Assembly: GCF_946479755.1 (NCBI RefSeq)
Contig: NZ_CAMLHC010000004.1
Coordinates: 186,001 to 250,000 of the forward strand
From: an uncultured Chitinophaga sp.
GTDB lineage: Bacteria > Bacteroidota > Bacteroidia > Chitinophagales > Chitinophagaceae
Direction of reading: 5' to 3'
DNA: 64,000 bases
The notes below the pieces were generated by a model that was not told where the DNA came from, did no database searches, and saw only the letters and a program-made list of their open reading frames with translations. Made by a program: the position numbers and the translations under genes. Shown one piece after another: positions 53,168 to 62,193 of this stretch (positions are counted from its first letter, which is position 1; every line of letters starts with the position of its first letter).

Positions 53168-54163
53168 ATGGCAATTTTAAATTTCCAGAAACCTGATAAG
53201 ATCGTATTGCAGAAGTCTACCGACTTTGAAGCTCAATTCGAATTCCGTCCATTAGAACCAGGTTATGCTGTGACTATCGGTAATGCGTTGCGTCGCGTAC
53301 TGTTGTCTTCTTTGGAGGGCTATGCCATTGTGGGTATAAAAATTGAAGGCGCCGATCACGAATTCGCTACACTCAGAGGTGTTACCGAAGACGTTACAGA
53401 GATCATCCTGAACCTGAAACAGGTTCGTTTCAAAAAGATCGCTGAAAACGACGTAACGAACGAAAAGATCACCCTGTCCATCAAAGGCAAAACAGAATTC
53501 CGTGCCGACATGATCGAAAAAGCCACCAGCGCTTTCCAGATCATGAACCCGGAACTGCTGATCTGCACCCTGGACCCTTCTGCCAAACTGGACATCGAAC
53601 TGACCATCGGCAAAGGCCGCGGTTACGTGCCAGCAGAGGAAAACAAACCCAAAGATGCAGTATTCGGCTACATCGCTATTGACTCTATCTTTACGCCCAT
53701 CAAAAACGTAAAGTACAGCATAGAAAATACCCGTGTGGAACAAAAAACCGACTATGAAAAACTCATCATGGAGGTTGTCACAGACGGTACCATCCACCCG
53801 GAAGAAGCAGTGAAACAAGCTTCCCGCATCCTCATCCAGCACCTGATGATCATCACCGATGAAAACATCAGCTTTGATACCAAAGACGCGGAAAAAGAAG
53901 ATGTAGTGGACGAACAAACACTGCAACTGCGCAAGATCCTGAAAACACCACTCGAAGACCTCGATCTGAGCGTGCGTGCCTTCAACTGTCTGAAAGCAGC
54001 GAAAATCAACTCCCTGAGCGAACTGGTACAATACGAACAGGAAGAACTGATGAAGTTCAGAAACTTCGGCCAGAAATCCCTCAGCGAAATCGAACAAGTG
54101 CTCGGCGAAAGAGGCCTGCACTTCGGTATGGACCTGTCCAAACTGAAACTCGAAGAAGAATAG
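53168..54163 (+). CDS. rpoA: RNA polymerase subunit alpha
   Basis: A 331-residue alpha subunit with N-terminal dimer domain (GYAVTIGNALRRVLLSSLEG) and C-terminal domain (LDLSVRAFNCLKAAKINSLS; LMKFRNFGQKSLSEIEQVLG). The C-terminal domain helps bind UP elements and activators. Confidence 0.98.
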   Translation: MAILNFQKPDKIVLQKSTDFEAQFEFRPLEPGYAVTIGNALRRVLLSSLEGYAIVGIKIEGADHEFATLRGVTEDVTEIILNLKQVRFKKIAENDVTNEKITLSIKGKTEFRADMIEKATSAFQIMNPELLICTLDPSAKLDIELTIGKGRGYVPAEENKPKDAVFGYIAIDSIFTPIKNVKYSIENTRVEQKTDYEKLIMEVVTDGTIHPEEAVKQASRILIQHLMIITDENISFDTKDAEKEDVVDEQTLQLRKILKTPLEDLDLSVRAFNCLKAAKINSLSELVQYEQEELMKFRNFGQKSLSEIEQVLGERGLHFGMDLSKLKLEEE

Positions 54164-54175
54164 TCAAACAATACT

Positions 54176-54220
54176 GATGCCTTGCAGATGACCTCATCCG
54201 GCAAGGCATCTTCTTTTTTT
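54176..54220 (+). terminator. Terminator-like stem between rpoA and rplQ
   Basis: GATGCCTTGC and GCAAGGCATC are perfect 10-base arms followed by TTCTTTTTTT. It should end much transcription inside the alpha operon, so rplQ may depend on readthrough or another promoter. Confidence 0.7.
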
Positions 54221-54273
54221 AATAAGTACCTTACAATTCCTGACACGGTGTAAGGGGTAAAACAACAAATGTC

Positions 54274-54774
54274 ATGCGTCACGGAGTTAAATTAAACAAA
54301 TTAAGCAGAACTGCTGCCCACCGCAAAAGCCTGATGTCTAACCTGGCTTGCGAACTGATCAGCCACAAACGTATCACTACAACCCTCGCGAAGGCAAAAT
54401 CTCTACGTGTATATGTAGAGCCGTTGCTGACCAGGGCTAAGACTGATAACACCCACAACCGTAGAATCGTGTTCAGCTACCTGCAGGACAAAGAAGCTAT
54501 CAAAGAACTGTTCGGTACGATCAGCGAAAAAATAGCTACCCGTCCTGGTGGTTACACCCGTATCATTAAGCTGGGTAAACGTCATGGGGATAACGCAGAA
54601 GTTGCCCTGATCGAGCTGGTTGATTTCAACGAAATCTACGGCGCTCCGACAGAAAAAGCTGCTGCTAAGAAAACCCGTCGTGCCGGTGGTGCTAAAAAGA
54701 AAGCTGACGCTGCTGCTCCCGCTGCAGAAAAAGCTGCTGACACTACTGCCACTGAAGAAAAATCAGCTGAGTAA
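54274..54774 (+). CDS. rplQ: 50S ribosomal protein L17 with Ala/Lys-rich tail
   Basis: A 166-residue L17. Residues 1-120 are the normal domain ([40 protein letters not shown]). The last 45 residues are low-complexity Ala/Lys/Glu ([20 protein letters not shown]), a tail also seen in other Bacteroidota. Confidence 0.97.
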   Translation: MRHGVKLNKLSRTAAHRKSLMSNLACELISHKRITTTLAKAKSLRVYVEPLLTRAKTDNTHNRRIVFSYLQDKEAIKELFGTISEKIATRPGGYTRIIKLGKRHGDNAEVALIELVDFNEIYGAPTEKAAAKKTRRAGGAKKKADAAAPAAEKAADTTATEEKSAE

Positions 54775-54794
54775 TCGTACTTTACGATACAACA

Positions 54795-54827
54795 AAAAAG
54801 GACAAAGCCCCGCTTTGTCCTTTTTTT
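54795..54827 (+). terminator. Terminator of the alpha operon
   Basis: AAAGGACAAAG, loop CCCCG, CTTTGTCCTTTTTTT. Confidence 0.88.
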
Positions 54828-54906
54828 ATGACTAATTAAATATATTTATTTTGTAATATTATGGTACGTTTCCCATACGGGAGTAACCAACACCTAATCA
54901 TTGCCT

Positions 54907-55731
54907 ATGAAATACCTGCTTTGCGGAAGCTGCTCGCATGCCAATCCCCTGAAATCAGAATACCTCACCTTCTGTGACCAATGCGGAAAAAAACTGCCCA
55001 ACACCTTCTCCGACTGGCGTAAACTCCATCCGATGGGCTCTTTCTCTGAATACCAACAAACGGTAGGCATCTCCATAAAAGAAAAAAAGCCTGCCCGCAC
55101 CGCCAGCTGGGTAAAAAAACAACTGCAACCGGCCAACAAGGGCAAAGTCATTATATTCTTCACCCTGGTAGTAGCGCTGCTGGCCACCGCCGGCACCCTG
55201 TTCGGTAAAAGAGCCGTGTTTACACTGCTGTATGCCAAAGTGCCTAAATCATACCTCTACAGCAGCTGGCAAACAGCCACCATCGGCCGGCAGGCGCTGG
55301 AAATCAGTTCCCCCGTAAAACTATGGATACATGACCAGCCCATGGACGCGGAGACCGCCAAAGTCACCGAATACGCCAAAAGCTACCGGAACGAGGAGGG
55401 AGGCGGCATCCGCATCACCGTGAACATGTACAGCTACTTCGAAAATGTAGCCAATACCCTCGACAACGCCAAAGAAGACAGTCGCCACGCCATGGAACAG
55501 GACGACCTGTCCGATATCCAGGCCAAAACTATTCCGGTGCTCGTTTCCGGCATACAGGGACAGCTGGAGGAAGGCAATTACCTTTACCAGGGCGGCATCA
55601 GGCTCGCCTTTCAGCACCTGGTAGTGGTAAAAGGAGCCAACCGCTGGGAGATCCAAATCCAATACCGCGATGACGACCCCATCGGTCCACAGGTCGCACA
55701 GCGCGTGGTGAAGTCAGTAAAAATTAAATAA
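54907..55731 (+). CDS. Zinc-ribbon membrane protein of unknown function
   Basis: A 274-residue protein from the ATG at 54907. A zinc ribbon opens it (Cys6-x2-Cys9 and Cys23-x2-Cys26, LLCGSC...CDQC), one transmembrane helix follows at about 80-100 (VIIFFTLVVALLATAGTLFG), then about 170 residues likely outside the cytoplasm, with beta-rich sequence (LEISSPVKLWIHDQPMD; WEIQIQYRDDDPIGPQVAQR). No family is recognised. It stands alone between two terminators. Confidence 0.7.
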   Translation: MKYLLCGSCSHANPLKSEYLTFCDQCGKKLPNTFSDWRKLHPMGSFSEYQQTVGISIKEKKPARTASWVKKQLQPANKGKVIIFFTLVVALLATAGTLFGKRAVFTLLYAKVPKSYLYSSWQTATIGRQALEISSPVKLWIHDQPMDAETAKVTEYAKSYRNEEGGGIRITVNMYSYFENVANTLDNAKEDSRHAMEQDDLSDIQAKTIPVLVSGIQGQLEEGNYLYQGGIRLAFQHLVVVKGANRWEIQIQYRDDDPIGPQVAQRVVKSVKIK

Positions 55732-55777
55732 ACAGGGGCAAAGGCAAAAAAAATCTGTAATTAAACCCTGCATTTCA

Positions 55778-55838
55778 TAACTTTGCACGGTTTTTTATCC
55801 GAACCTTCAGGGCGTACTAACCCTTGAAGGTTTTTTTT
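55778..55838 (+). promoter_or_regulatory. carA promoter and attenuator-like leader hairpin
   Basis: TAACTTTG at 55778-55785 is a -7 element. The transcript would begin near 55791 with a run of six T residues, and within 15 bases forms a stem (AACCTTCAGGG with CCCTTGAAGGTT, one bulge) followed by eight T residues (55831-55838). carA starts 29 bases later. It may be an attenuator of the pyrimidine pathway, or simply the terminator of the 54907 gene. Confidence 0.55.
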
Positions 55839-55867
55839 AAAATATAAAACAAGAACAGATACCAGAA

Positions 55868-56980
55868 ATGCCTCAGACAAGAACCATCCAGCCTGCCATA
55901 CTGTTGCTCGACGACGGTACGGTTTTTCAGGGAAAAGCTTTTGGGAAAATTGGCACTGCCGCCGGTGAATTAGCTTTCAATACCGGTATGACGGGTTACC
56001 AGGAAGTGTTTACAGACCCTTCTTACAAAGGACAGGTACTTATCATGAACAACTGCTATATCGGCAACTACGGCACCCGCAAAGAGGACGTAGAAAGCGG
56101 CAGTGTGAAGATAAGTGGTCTGATTGCGAAAAATATCGCGTATAACTATTCCAGGAAGATGGCAGACGAATCGCTGGAAAAGTTCCTGACCGATAATAAC
56201 CTGGTCGCCATTTATGATGTAGATACCCGCGCACTGGTGTCCCACATCCGTAGCAAAGGCGCTATGAACTGCATCATCTCCTCCGAAATCCTGGACGTGG
56301 AACAGCTGAAAGCCCGGCTGGCACAGGTACCTTCCATGGAGGGACTGGCCCTCTGCCAGGAAGTAACCACCGCCGAGCCTTACTATATCGGCGATCCGGA
56401 AGCGGAAATCCGTATTGCGGTAATGGACAACGGCGTGAAGAGAAACATGCTGAAATGCCTCTCCGATAAAGGAGCTTACCTGAAAGTGTTCCCGACCGAT
56501 ACCAAATTTGAAGTATGCGAGGAATTTAAACCGCACGCTTACTTTATCTCCAACGGTCCCGGCGATCCGGCTCCCCTGAAATACGCGGTGGACACCGTAA
56601 AACAGATCCTCGCAGTGGAAAGGCCGATGTTCGGCATCTGCCTGGGGCATCAGTTGCTGGCCCTGGCCAACGACATCCCGACGTATAAAATGCACCACGG
56701 TCACCGCGGCCTGAATCACCCGGTGAAAAACCTGAAAACCGGTCTGTGCGAAATCACCACCCAGAACCACGGCTTCGCCGTAGACGCTGCTGCCATCGCC
56801 GCCAGCGAACAGGTGGAAGTAACGCACATCAACCTGAACGATAATACCGTTGAAGGTATCCGTATCAAAAACAAACCGGCCTTCTCCGTGCAATATCACC
56901 CGGAAAGCACCCCCGGTCCGTTCGACTCCCGCTATCTGTTCGATGATTTCTTCGAAATGATCAGGGCAAACAAGAAATAA
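55868..56980 (+). CDS. carA: Carbamoyl-phosphate synthase small (glutaminase) subunit
   Basis: A 370-residue protein: N-terminal CPSase domain (LLLDDGTVFQGKAFGKIGTA) and class I glutamine amidotransferase domain with nucleophile in FGICLGHQLLALA and catalytic pair in VQYHPESTPGP. It passes ammonia to CarB for arginine and pyrimidine synthesis. carB is not adjacent in this window. Confidence 0.97.
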   Translation: MPQTRTIQPAILLLDDGTVFQGKAFGKIGTAAGELAFNTGMTGYQEVFTDPSYKGQVLIMNNCYIGNYGTRKEDVESGSVKISGLIAKNIAYNYSRKMADESLEKFLTDNNLVAIYDVDTRALVSHIRSKGAMNCIISSEILDVEQLKARLAQVPSMEGLALCQEVTTAEPYYIGDPEAEIRIAVMDNGVKRNMLKCLSDKGAYLKVFPTDTKFEVCEEFKPHAYFISNGPGDPAPLKYAVDTVKQILAVERPMFGICLGHQLLALANDIPTYKMHHGHRGLNHPVKNLKTGLCEITTQNHGFAVDAAAIAASEQVEVTHINLNDNTVEGIRIKNKPAFSVQYHPESTPGPFDSRYLFDDFFEMIRANKK

Positions 56981-57011
56981 CACTGGTTTTATAAGACGGA
57001 ATATAATGAAG

Positions 57012-57063
57012 ACGGTCCCGAGGAATCGGGACCGTTGCATTTTAAAATTCCACGTTATGAAAA
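57012..57063. repeat. Hairpin-plus-tail repeat, copy 1
   Basis: Hairpin ACGGTCCCG/CGGGACCGT (57012-57035) is followed after nine bases by AAATTCCACGTTATGAAAA (57045-57063). Copy 2 at 57241-57291 has a different but equally perfect stem and the same tail. The first hairpin is also the likely carA terminator. Confidence 0.6.
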
Positions 57064-57666
57064 CAAACGAAAATACTATGCAACTAGGCATGAGCTTTTC
57101 CGCCGTTTTATTACATAACAATATTATAAAAAAAAGGTGTGTAATCGTGAATCGGGTAGATGAAAATTTTAGCAAACCTGGCTAAAAGGGGGATTTTCGG
57201 CAGTTTCCGGCTGAAAACCGGTATGTAAGGACAAAAAAATACGGCTCTGTGATCAGAGCCGTTTGCCTTTATAAATTCCACGTTATGAAAAACTGATACA
57301 AAAATACGATATTTTGCTAAAACGTTTTAGTAAGCTTTATACTTTTTACAGATTGCTGATAATTCTCTTTCTGTAAAGTGGATTCAAAGTTCGCTCCAAA
57401 AAAACGTTTGTCGAAATTCTCCAGGTTAAATTTTTCTTAAACAAGTTTAGATTTTGCAATCTATCGTATATGTAAATATTTTTATTTCTGTTGAATTATT
57501 TGCTTTGTTGTCGTTTCTGAATCAAATATACAAAAGAAAATATTAAAAATACAAGAGGTGAACGTTAAAAAATGATGAATTTAGCCTGAAAAACAAATAT
57601 ATAATTATTTATAATATATTATTTGCACAGATCATTCCCTGATTCACCTCCTGTTCTTTGACCTTA
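57064..57666. other. AT-rich intergenic region between carA and the aminotransferase
   Basis: About 600 very AT-rich bases with no supportable gene. It holds the second hairpin-tail repeat. A 43-codon frame beginning at 57058 (MKTNENTMQLG) overlaps the repeat tail; the frame is not conserved in copy 2 (MKN then stop), so I do not call it. Confidence 0.5.
57241..57291. repeat. Hairpin-plus-tail repeat, copy 2
   Basis: ACGGCTCTG, loop TGAT, CAGAGCCGT (57241-57262, perfect) then AAATTCCACGTTATGAAAA (57273-57291). On the minus strand the hairpin is followed by ATTTTTTTG and would be a good terminator for an RNA starting to the right. Confidence 0.6.
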
Positions 57667-58866
57667 TTATTGATGGGTACGGCCCGGATATACTTCCAGC
57701 GCCTTTTCCAGGCAAACTATTGCGTGACGAATGTCGTCACGGTTCAGTACATACGCCAGCCGCACTTCCTGTTTGCCCAGGCCGGGAGTAGCATAGAAAC
57801 CGGTTGCCGGAGACATCATCACCGTTTGTTTTTCGTATTCAAAAGACTCCAGCATCCACTGGCAGAACTTATCGGAATCATCGATCGGCAGGCTCGCCAT
57901 AGCATAAAAGGCGCCACCGGGATTCGGGCAGAAAACGCCCGGGATCTTGTTCAGGCCCTCTACCAGCACATCGCGGCGGCTCTGGTATTCAGCCTTGATA
58001 CCGTCGAAATAATCCAGCGGCAGGTCCACGGCTGCTTCACCGGCGATCTGCGCGAAAGAAGGAGGGCTCAGACGGGCCTGCGCAAACTTCATGGCAGCGT
58101 CCAGCACCACCTGGTTTTTGGTCACAAAAGCACCGATACGGCCGCCACAGGCGCTGTAACGCTTGGAGATCGTGTCCATCAGGATCACATTGTCATCCAT
58201 GCCTTCCAGGTTCATCGCAGAGAAATGGGCGCCGGCGTAGCAGAACTCCCGGTAAGCTTCGTCGGAGAACAGGAACAGGTTATGTTTCAGGCACAGCTGT
58301 TTCAGCACTTCCATCTCTTCTTTACTGTACAGGTAACCGGTAGGGTTGTTTGGGTTACAGATCAGGATAGCTTTGGTGCGCGGCGTAATGGCTGCTTCAA
58401 ACGCTTCCATGGCCGGCAGCGCAAAACCGGTTTCAATATTAGCAGTAATCGTCTTGATCTTCACTTCGGCTTCTACGGCAAAACCATTGTAGTTGGCGTA
58501 GAACGGCTCCGGTACAATCACCTCGTCACCCGGATCGAGACAGGCCATGAAGGCAAACACAATGGCTTCGGAGCCACCAGTGGTCACAATGATCTGGTTG
58601 TGGTTAAGGGATACATTAAAGCGTCCGTAGTACTCCACCAGTTTGCGGCGGTAACTTTCATTACCCGCGCTGTGGCTGTATTCCAGGATCTTGAAGTCGG
58701 AATGACGCACCGCGTCCAGCACCGGTTTCGGGGTTTCGATATCGGGCTGTCCGATGTTCAGGTGATATACCTTCACACCTCTTTTCTTGGCTGCTTCGGC
58801 GAAGGGAACAAGTTTTCTGATGGGAGAAGACGGCATCTGCACGCCTCTCTGGCTAATGGTAGGCAT
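57667..58866 (-). CDS. PLP-dependent aspartate-type aminotransferase
   Basis: About 399 residues from the ATG at 58866 (MPTISQRGVQMPSSPIRKLV); the longer frame adds 18 unlikely residues. Fold-type I signatures: NIGQPDIETPKPVLDAV, TTGGSEAIVFAFMACLDPGD, CNPNNPTGYLYSKEEMEVL, DEAYREFCY and the PLP lysine in SKRYSACGGRIGAF. It moves amino groups between aspartate and 2-oxoglutarate or a related pair. A long plus-strand frame over it is a shadow. Confidence 0.92.
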   Translation of the reverse strand: MPTISQRGVQMPSSPIRKLVPFAEAAKKRGVKVYHLNIGQPDIETPKPVLDAVRHSDFKILEYSHSAGNESYRRKLVEYYGRFNVSLNHNQIIVTTGGSEAIVFAFMACLDPGDEVIVPEPFYANYNGFAVEAEVKIKTITANIETGFALPAMEAFEAAITPRTKAILICNPNNPTGYLYSKEEMEVLKQLCLKHNLFLFSDEAYREFCYAGAHFSAMNLEGMDDNVILMDTISKRYSACGGRIGAFVTKNQVVLDAAMKFAQARLSPPSFAQIAGEAAVDLPLDYFDGIKAEYQSRRDVLVEGLNKIPGVFCPNPGGAFYAMASLPIDDSDKFCQWMLESFEYEKQTVMMSPATGFYATPGLGKQEVRLAYVLNRDDIRHAIVCLEKALEVYPGRTHQ

Positions 58867-58920
58867 AAAATTGTTTTGATCTTTTTGCCCTGCAAAGATA
58901 GGGGTTAGGCAGGGCAACAA

Positions 58921-58953
58921 AAAAACCTTACAGCGCGCTGCTGTAAGGTTTTT
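58921..58953. terminator. Terminator of the DUF1573 gene
   Basis: Perfect 13-base arms AAAAACCTTACAG and CTGTAAGGTTTTT. On the minus strand it ends the DUF1573 transcript before the aminotransferase gene. Confidence 0.85.
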
Positions 58954-58975
58954 AAATATTTTCTCTTAACCAGAA

Positions 58976-59374
58976 CTAGTTGTTGGCTACGGTGCCGGTC
59001 AGGTGCAGTTCTTTGTCCTGATCCACGCCTTTGAACTTCACCCAGATGGTTTTGTTCTGCTGGCCTAAACCGTTGGCACTGTAGTTGGCTGTGATTTTAC
59101 CTTTTTTACCAGGAAGGATAGGCTCCTGTGTCCACTTCGGCGTTGTGCAACCACAGCTGGCACGTGCTGCTTCAATCAAAACTGGTTCCTTGGAAATGTT
59201 GGTGAATTCGAAATCAACAGTTACCGGTTTGTTCAGTGCTGTTTTACCGAAATCAACAGTTTCCTTTGCAAATTTTACTTTCGTGTCTGCCGGATTCGGC
59301 TGAGACTGTGCCCACAAAGCTGTAGTAATCAACAAGCTGGCGAATAGGGACAAGATGAATTTTTTCATTTTCAT
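58976..59374 (-). CDS. DUF1573 secreted protein
   Basis: A 132-residue protein. Signal peptide MKMKKFILSLFASLLITTAL; the mature part is one Ig-like DUF1573 domain (VDFGKTALNKPVTVDFEFTN; AARASCGCTTPKW with its CGC pair; GKITANYSANGLGQQNKTIW). Common in Bacteroidota and of unknown role. Single gene. Confidence 0.92.
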   Translation of the reverse strand: MKMKKFILSLFASLLITTALWAQSQPNPADTKVKFAKETVDFGKTALNKPVTVDFEFTNISKEPVLIEAARASCGCTTPKWTQEPILPGKKGKITANYSANGLGQQNKTIWVKFKGVDQDKELHLTGTVANN

Positions 59375-59544
59375 ATGATGGTTTTAGCGCGACTGGTTAA
59401 AAAATATAAATTCTTTTCCGACCGTGAACAAATTTACGGCCAAAAAGTAATTGTTACCTTGTAATTTATTAAAATCTTATTAAAAAAAATCAGATTATTT
59501 TAAATGCGGTGCAGCCAGCCATTTTTCAACTGTATAATTAACCT

Positions 59545-59552
59545 TACTTTTG
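59545..59552 (+). promoter_or_regulatory. Promoter element before the 2-oxoacid dehydrogenase
   Basis: TACTTTTG, a TAnnTTTG core, 18 bases before the ATG at 59570. A short purine site (AAGAGG) is present in the leader. Confidence 0.5.
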
Positions 59553-59569
59553 TACTTTAACCAAGAGGC

Positions 59570-61972
59570 ATGATAGAAAATAAAGCACTATCTATGAATA
59601 TAGAAAGCCGGTTGTCATTCGAAGAATTCCGCAAGGAGGTATTAAATGACTACAGGTTGGCCTGCGAAAGCAGGGAAGTGAGTCTGCTCGCCCGCAGGGA
59701 AGTTCTCACGGGCAAGGCTAAATTTGGCATCTTCGGGGATGGTAAAGAAGTGGCGCAGGTGGCGATGTCAAAGTACTTCAAGCCTGGCGACTTCCGCTCC
59801 GGTTATTATCGCGACCAGACTGTTGCATTTGCCACTGGGATCGCTACTCCCGAACAATACTTTTCCCAATTATATGCTGATCCCGATCAGCAACATGATC
59901 CTTTCTCCGGCGGCCGCCAGATGAACTCGCATTTTGCGACCCCCAACCTTGGGGAGGATGGTAACTGGCTCAACCTTATGGAGATGAAGAACTCCGCGGC
60001 AGACATGGCGCCTACGGCCGGACAGATGCCCCGTGCGGTGGGACTGGCATACGCCTCCAAAATGTTCCGCGAAGTGGAAGCGCTGCATGATCTCAAACAC
60101 CTCTCCGATAACGGTAACGAAATCTGTTTCGCTACTATCGGCGACGCCTCTACGTCAGAAGGTCATTTCTGGGAAACCATCAACGCTGCCGGCGTATTGC
60201 AGGTGCCGCTCGCCGTTTTTGTCTGGGACGACGGCTACGGTATCTCCGTGCCCCGCAAATACCAAACGACCAAAAACTCCATCAGCGCCGCACTGGAAGG
60301 CTTCCGCAAAACGGACGGCACCAACGGCTTTGATATCTATAACGTGAAAGGATGGGACTACGCCGGCATGTGCGAAGTATTTGAAGCGGCTATCCGTAAA
60401 ATACGGGAAACACATATCCCTGCCTTATTCCATGTGGAAGAAATCACCCAGCCCCAGGGCCACTCTACCAGCGGCTCCCACGAACGCTACAAAAGCAAGG
60501 AACGCCTGTCCTGGGAAAAAGAATTCGACTGCAACCTGAAAATGCGCTCCTGGATCATGGAGAACGCCCTGTGCGACGAGGAAACACTGGTGAAGATCGA
60601 AGCGGACGCTAAAACCACCGCCCAGGACGCACGTAAGGCTGCATGGGAAAAATATATCACGCCCATTAAAGAGGAAGTACAGCACTTTGTTGCTTTGGCA
60701 ACACCGGTTTCAACAGTGGCCGGCGCCAACGCGGACCTGGTAGCTCAACAGATACGGGAGCTGCAGGCTAACCGCGAACCGCAACGCAGGGACATCCTGA
60801 AAGCCGCTGCCACGATCCTCATAAGGCACCGGCAGCTGAAAGGGGAAGATGCCATACAGACTTTGCAACAGTACTATGATCAGTACCTGCAGGCTGAAAA
60901 AGAAAACTACAGTTCCCACCTGCACGCCGTAGGCGCCAACTCAGTGCACAACGTACCGGTAGTGCCGGTGGAATATAACGATGACGCCACTACGCTCAAC
61001 GGGTATGAAGTGCTGAATAAATATTTCGACCAGCTGATCACCAACAACCCGAAAGTGTTCGCTTTCGGAGAAGATGTAGGTAAAATCGGCGACGTAAACC
61101 AGGCCTTCGCCGGATTACAACAGAAACATGGTCCGCTGCGTATAACGGATACGGGTATACGTGAATTAACGATCATGGGGCAGGGTATCGGTATGGCGCT
61201 GCGCGGACTGCGGCCTATCGCCGAGATCCAGTACCTTGATTACGTGTTGTATGGTCTCCAGCCGCTGAGCGACGATGTGGCTTCACTGCAATACCGCACC
61301 AAAGGCATACAGCACTGCCCGATCATTGTGCGCACCCGTGGCCACCGCCTGGAAGGCATCTGGCACAGCGGTTCCCCGATGGGCATGATCATCAACTCGC
61401 TCAGGGGGCTGAACGTATGCGTGCCGCGCAACATGGTGCAGGCAGCCGGTATGTACAATACACTGCTGAAAGCCAATGAACCGGCCCTGGTGATCGAATC
61501 GCTGAACGGTTACCGCCTGAAAGAAAAGCTGCCTTCCAACCTCGATACTTTCACCGTGCCGATGGGCATACCGGAAGTGCTGAAGGAAGGTTCCGATGTA
61601 ACGCTGGTGACCTATGGTTCCATGACCCGTATCGTGGAAGAGGCGATGGTGACGCTGGAGGAACTGGGCATTTCCTGCGAACTGATAGACGTACAGACAT
61701 TATTGCCTTTCGATATTCATCACAGCATTGTGGCGTCGCTGAAGAAAACGAACCGCATCGCCTTCATCGATGAAGATGTGCCGGGTGGCGGCACCGCCTT
61801 TATGTTCCAGCAGGTGATGGAACAGCAGGGTGGCTATCGCTGGCTGGATGTGGCGCCGCGCACGCTGAGCGCTCAGGCCCATCGTCCGGCTTATGGCTCT
61901 GATGGCGATTACTTCTCCAAACCCAATGCGGAAGATGTGGTGAAAATGGTCATGGAGATGATGGAAGAATAG
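59570..61972 (+). CDS. 2-oxoacid dehydrogenase E1, fused alpha and beta subunits
   Basis: An 800-residue thiamin-diphosphate enzyme. The alpha half (about 1-400) has the ThDP motif GDASTSEGHFWETINAAGV and YYRDQTVAFATGIATPEQYF. The beta half (about 480-800) starts YEVLNKYFDQLITNNPKVFA and includes EDVGKIGDVNQAF and IDEDVPGGGTAFM. Fusion is common in Bacteroidota; branched-chain 2-oxoacids are the likely substrates, pyruvate is possible. It needs E2 and E3, which are not nearby. The ATG at 59594 is an alternative start. Confidence 0.92.
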   Translation: MIENKALSMNIESRLSFEEFRKEVLNDYRLACESREVSLLARREVLTGKAKFGIFGDGKEVAQVAMSKYFKPGDFRSGYYRDQTVAFATGIATPEQYFSQLYADPDQQHDPFSGGRQMNSHFATPNLGEDGNWLNLMEMKNSAADMAPTAGQMPRAVGLAYASKMFREVEALHDLKHLSDNGNEICFATIGDASTSEGHFWETINAAGVLQVPLAVFVWDDGYGISVPRKYQTTKNSISAALEGFRKTDGTNGFDIYNVKGWDYAGMCEVFEAAIRKIRETHIPALFHVEEITQPQGHSTSGSHERYKSKERLSWEKEFDCNLKMRSWIMENALCDEETLVKIEADAKTTAQDARKAAWEKYITPIKEEVQHFVALATPVSTVAGANADLVAQQIRELQANREPQRRDILKAAATILIRHRQLKGEDAIQTLQQYYDQYLQAEKENYSSHLHAVGANSVHNVPVVPVEYNDDATTLNGYEVLNKYFDQLITNNPKVFAFGEDVGKIGDVNQAFAGLQQKHGPLRITDTGIRELTIMGQGIGMALRGLRPIAEIQYLDYVLYGLQPLSDDVASLQYRTKGIQHCPIIVRTRGHRLEGIWHSGSPMGMIINSLRGLNVCVPRNMVQAAGMYNTLLKANEPALVIESLNGYRLKEKLPSNLDTFTVPMGIPEVLKEGSDVTLVTYGSMTRIVEEAMVTLEELGISCELIDVQTLLPFDIHHSIVASLKKTNRIAFIDEDVPGGGTAFMFQQVMEQQGGYRWLDVAPRTLSAQAHRPAYGSDGDYFSKPNAEDVVKMVMEMMEE

Positions 61973-61997
61973 CAAACAGACTTGCACCATAATAGGC

Positions 61998-62040
61998 GAA
62001 GCCACCGTACATGCATCCAATCTGCATATGCGGTGGCTTC
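61998..62040 (+). terminator. Terminator of the E1 gene
   Basis: GAAGCCACCG and CGGTGGCTTC with an inner ATGCA/TGCAT stem, followed by TGTGTTT. Confidence 0.75.
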
Positions 62041-62193
62041 TGTGTTTAATGTAGTCAAGCAGTTATTGCAAGCTTAGTTTTGCTGTGATTATGGCGCAGC
62101 AAAGGTGTGGCATTTTTTCAAAGTGCAGAAGAAACGCGCCCGAGTTAATAATTATTTAATCATCATGTATATTTAACGTACAAACAGAAATAT

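Noticed and set aside
55970..57175. 401-residue minus-strand frame opposite carA
   Set aside because: carA is certain; the opposite frame has no domain or plausible start.
57058..57183. 43-codon frame beginning in the repeat tail
   Set aside because: The tail is shared with copy 2, where the frame stops after three codons; no other support.
57658..58908. 416-residue plus-strand frame opposite the aminotransferase
   Set aside because: The minus-strand aminotransferase has full catalytic motifs; the antisense frame has none and arises from codon bias.
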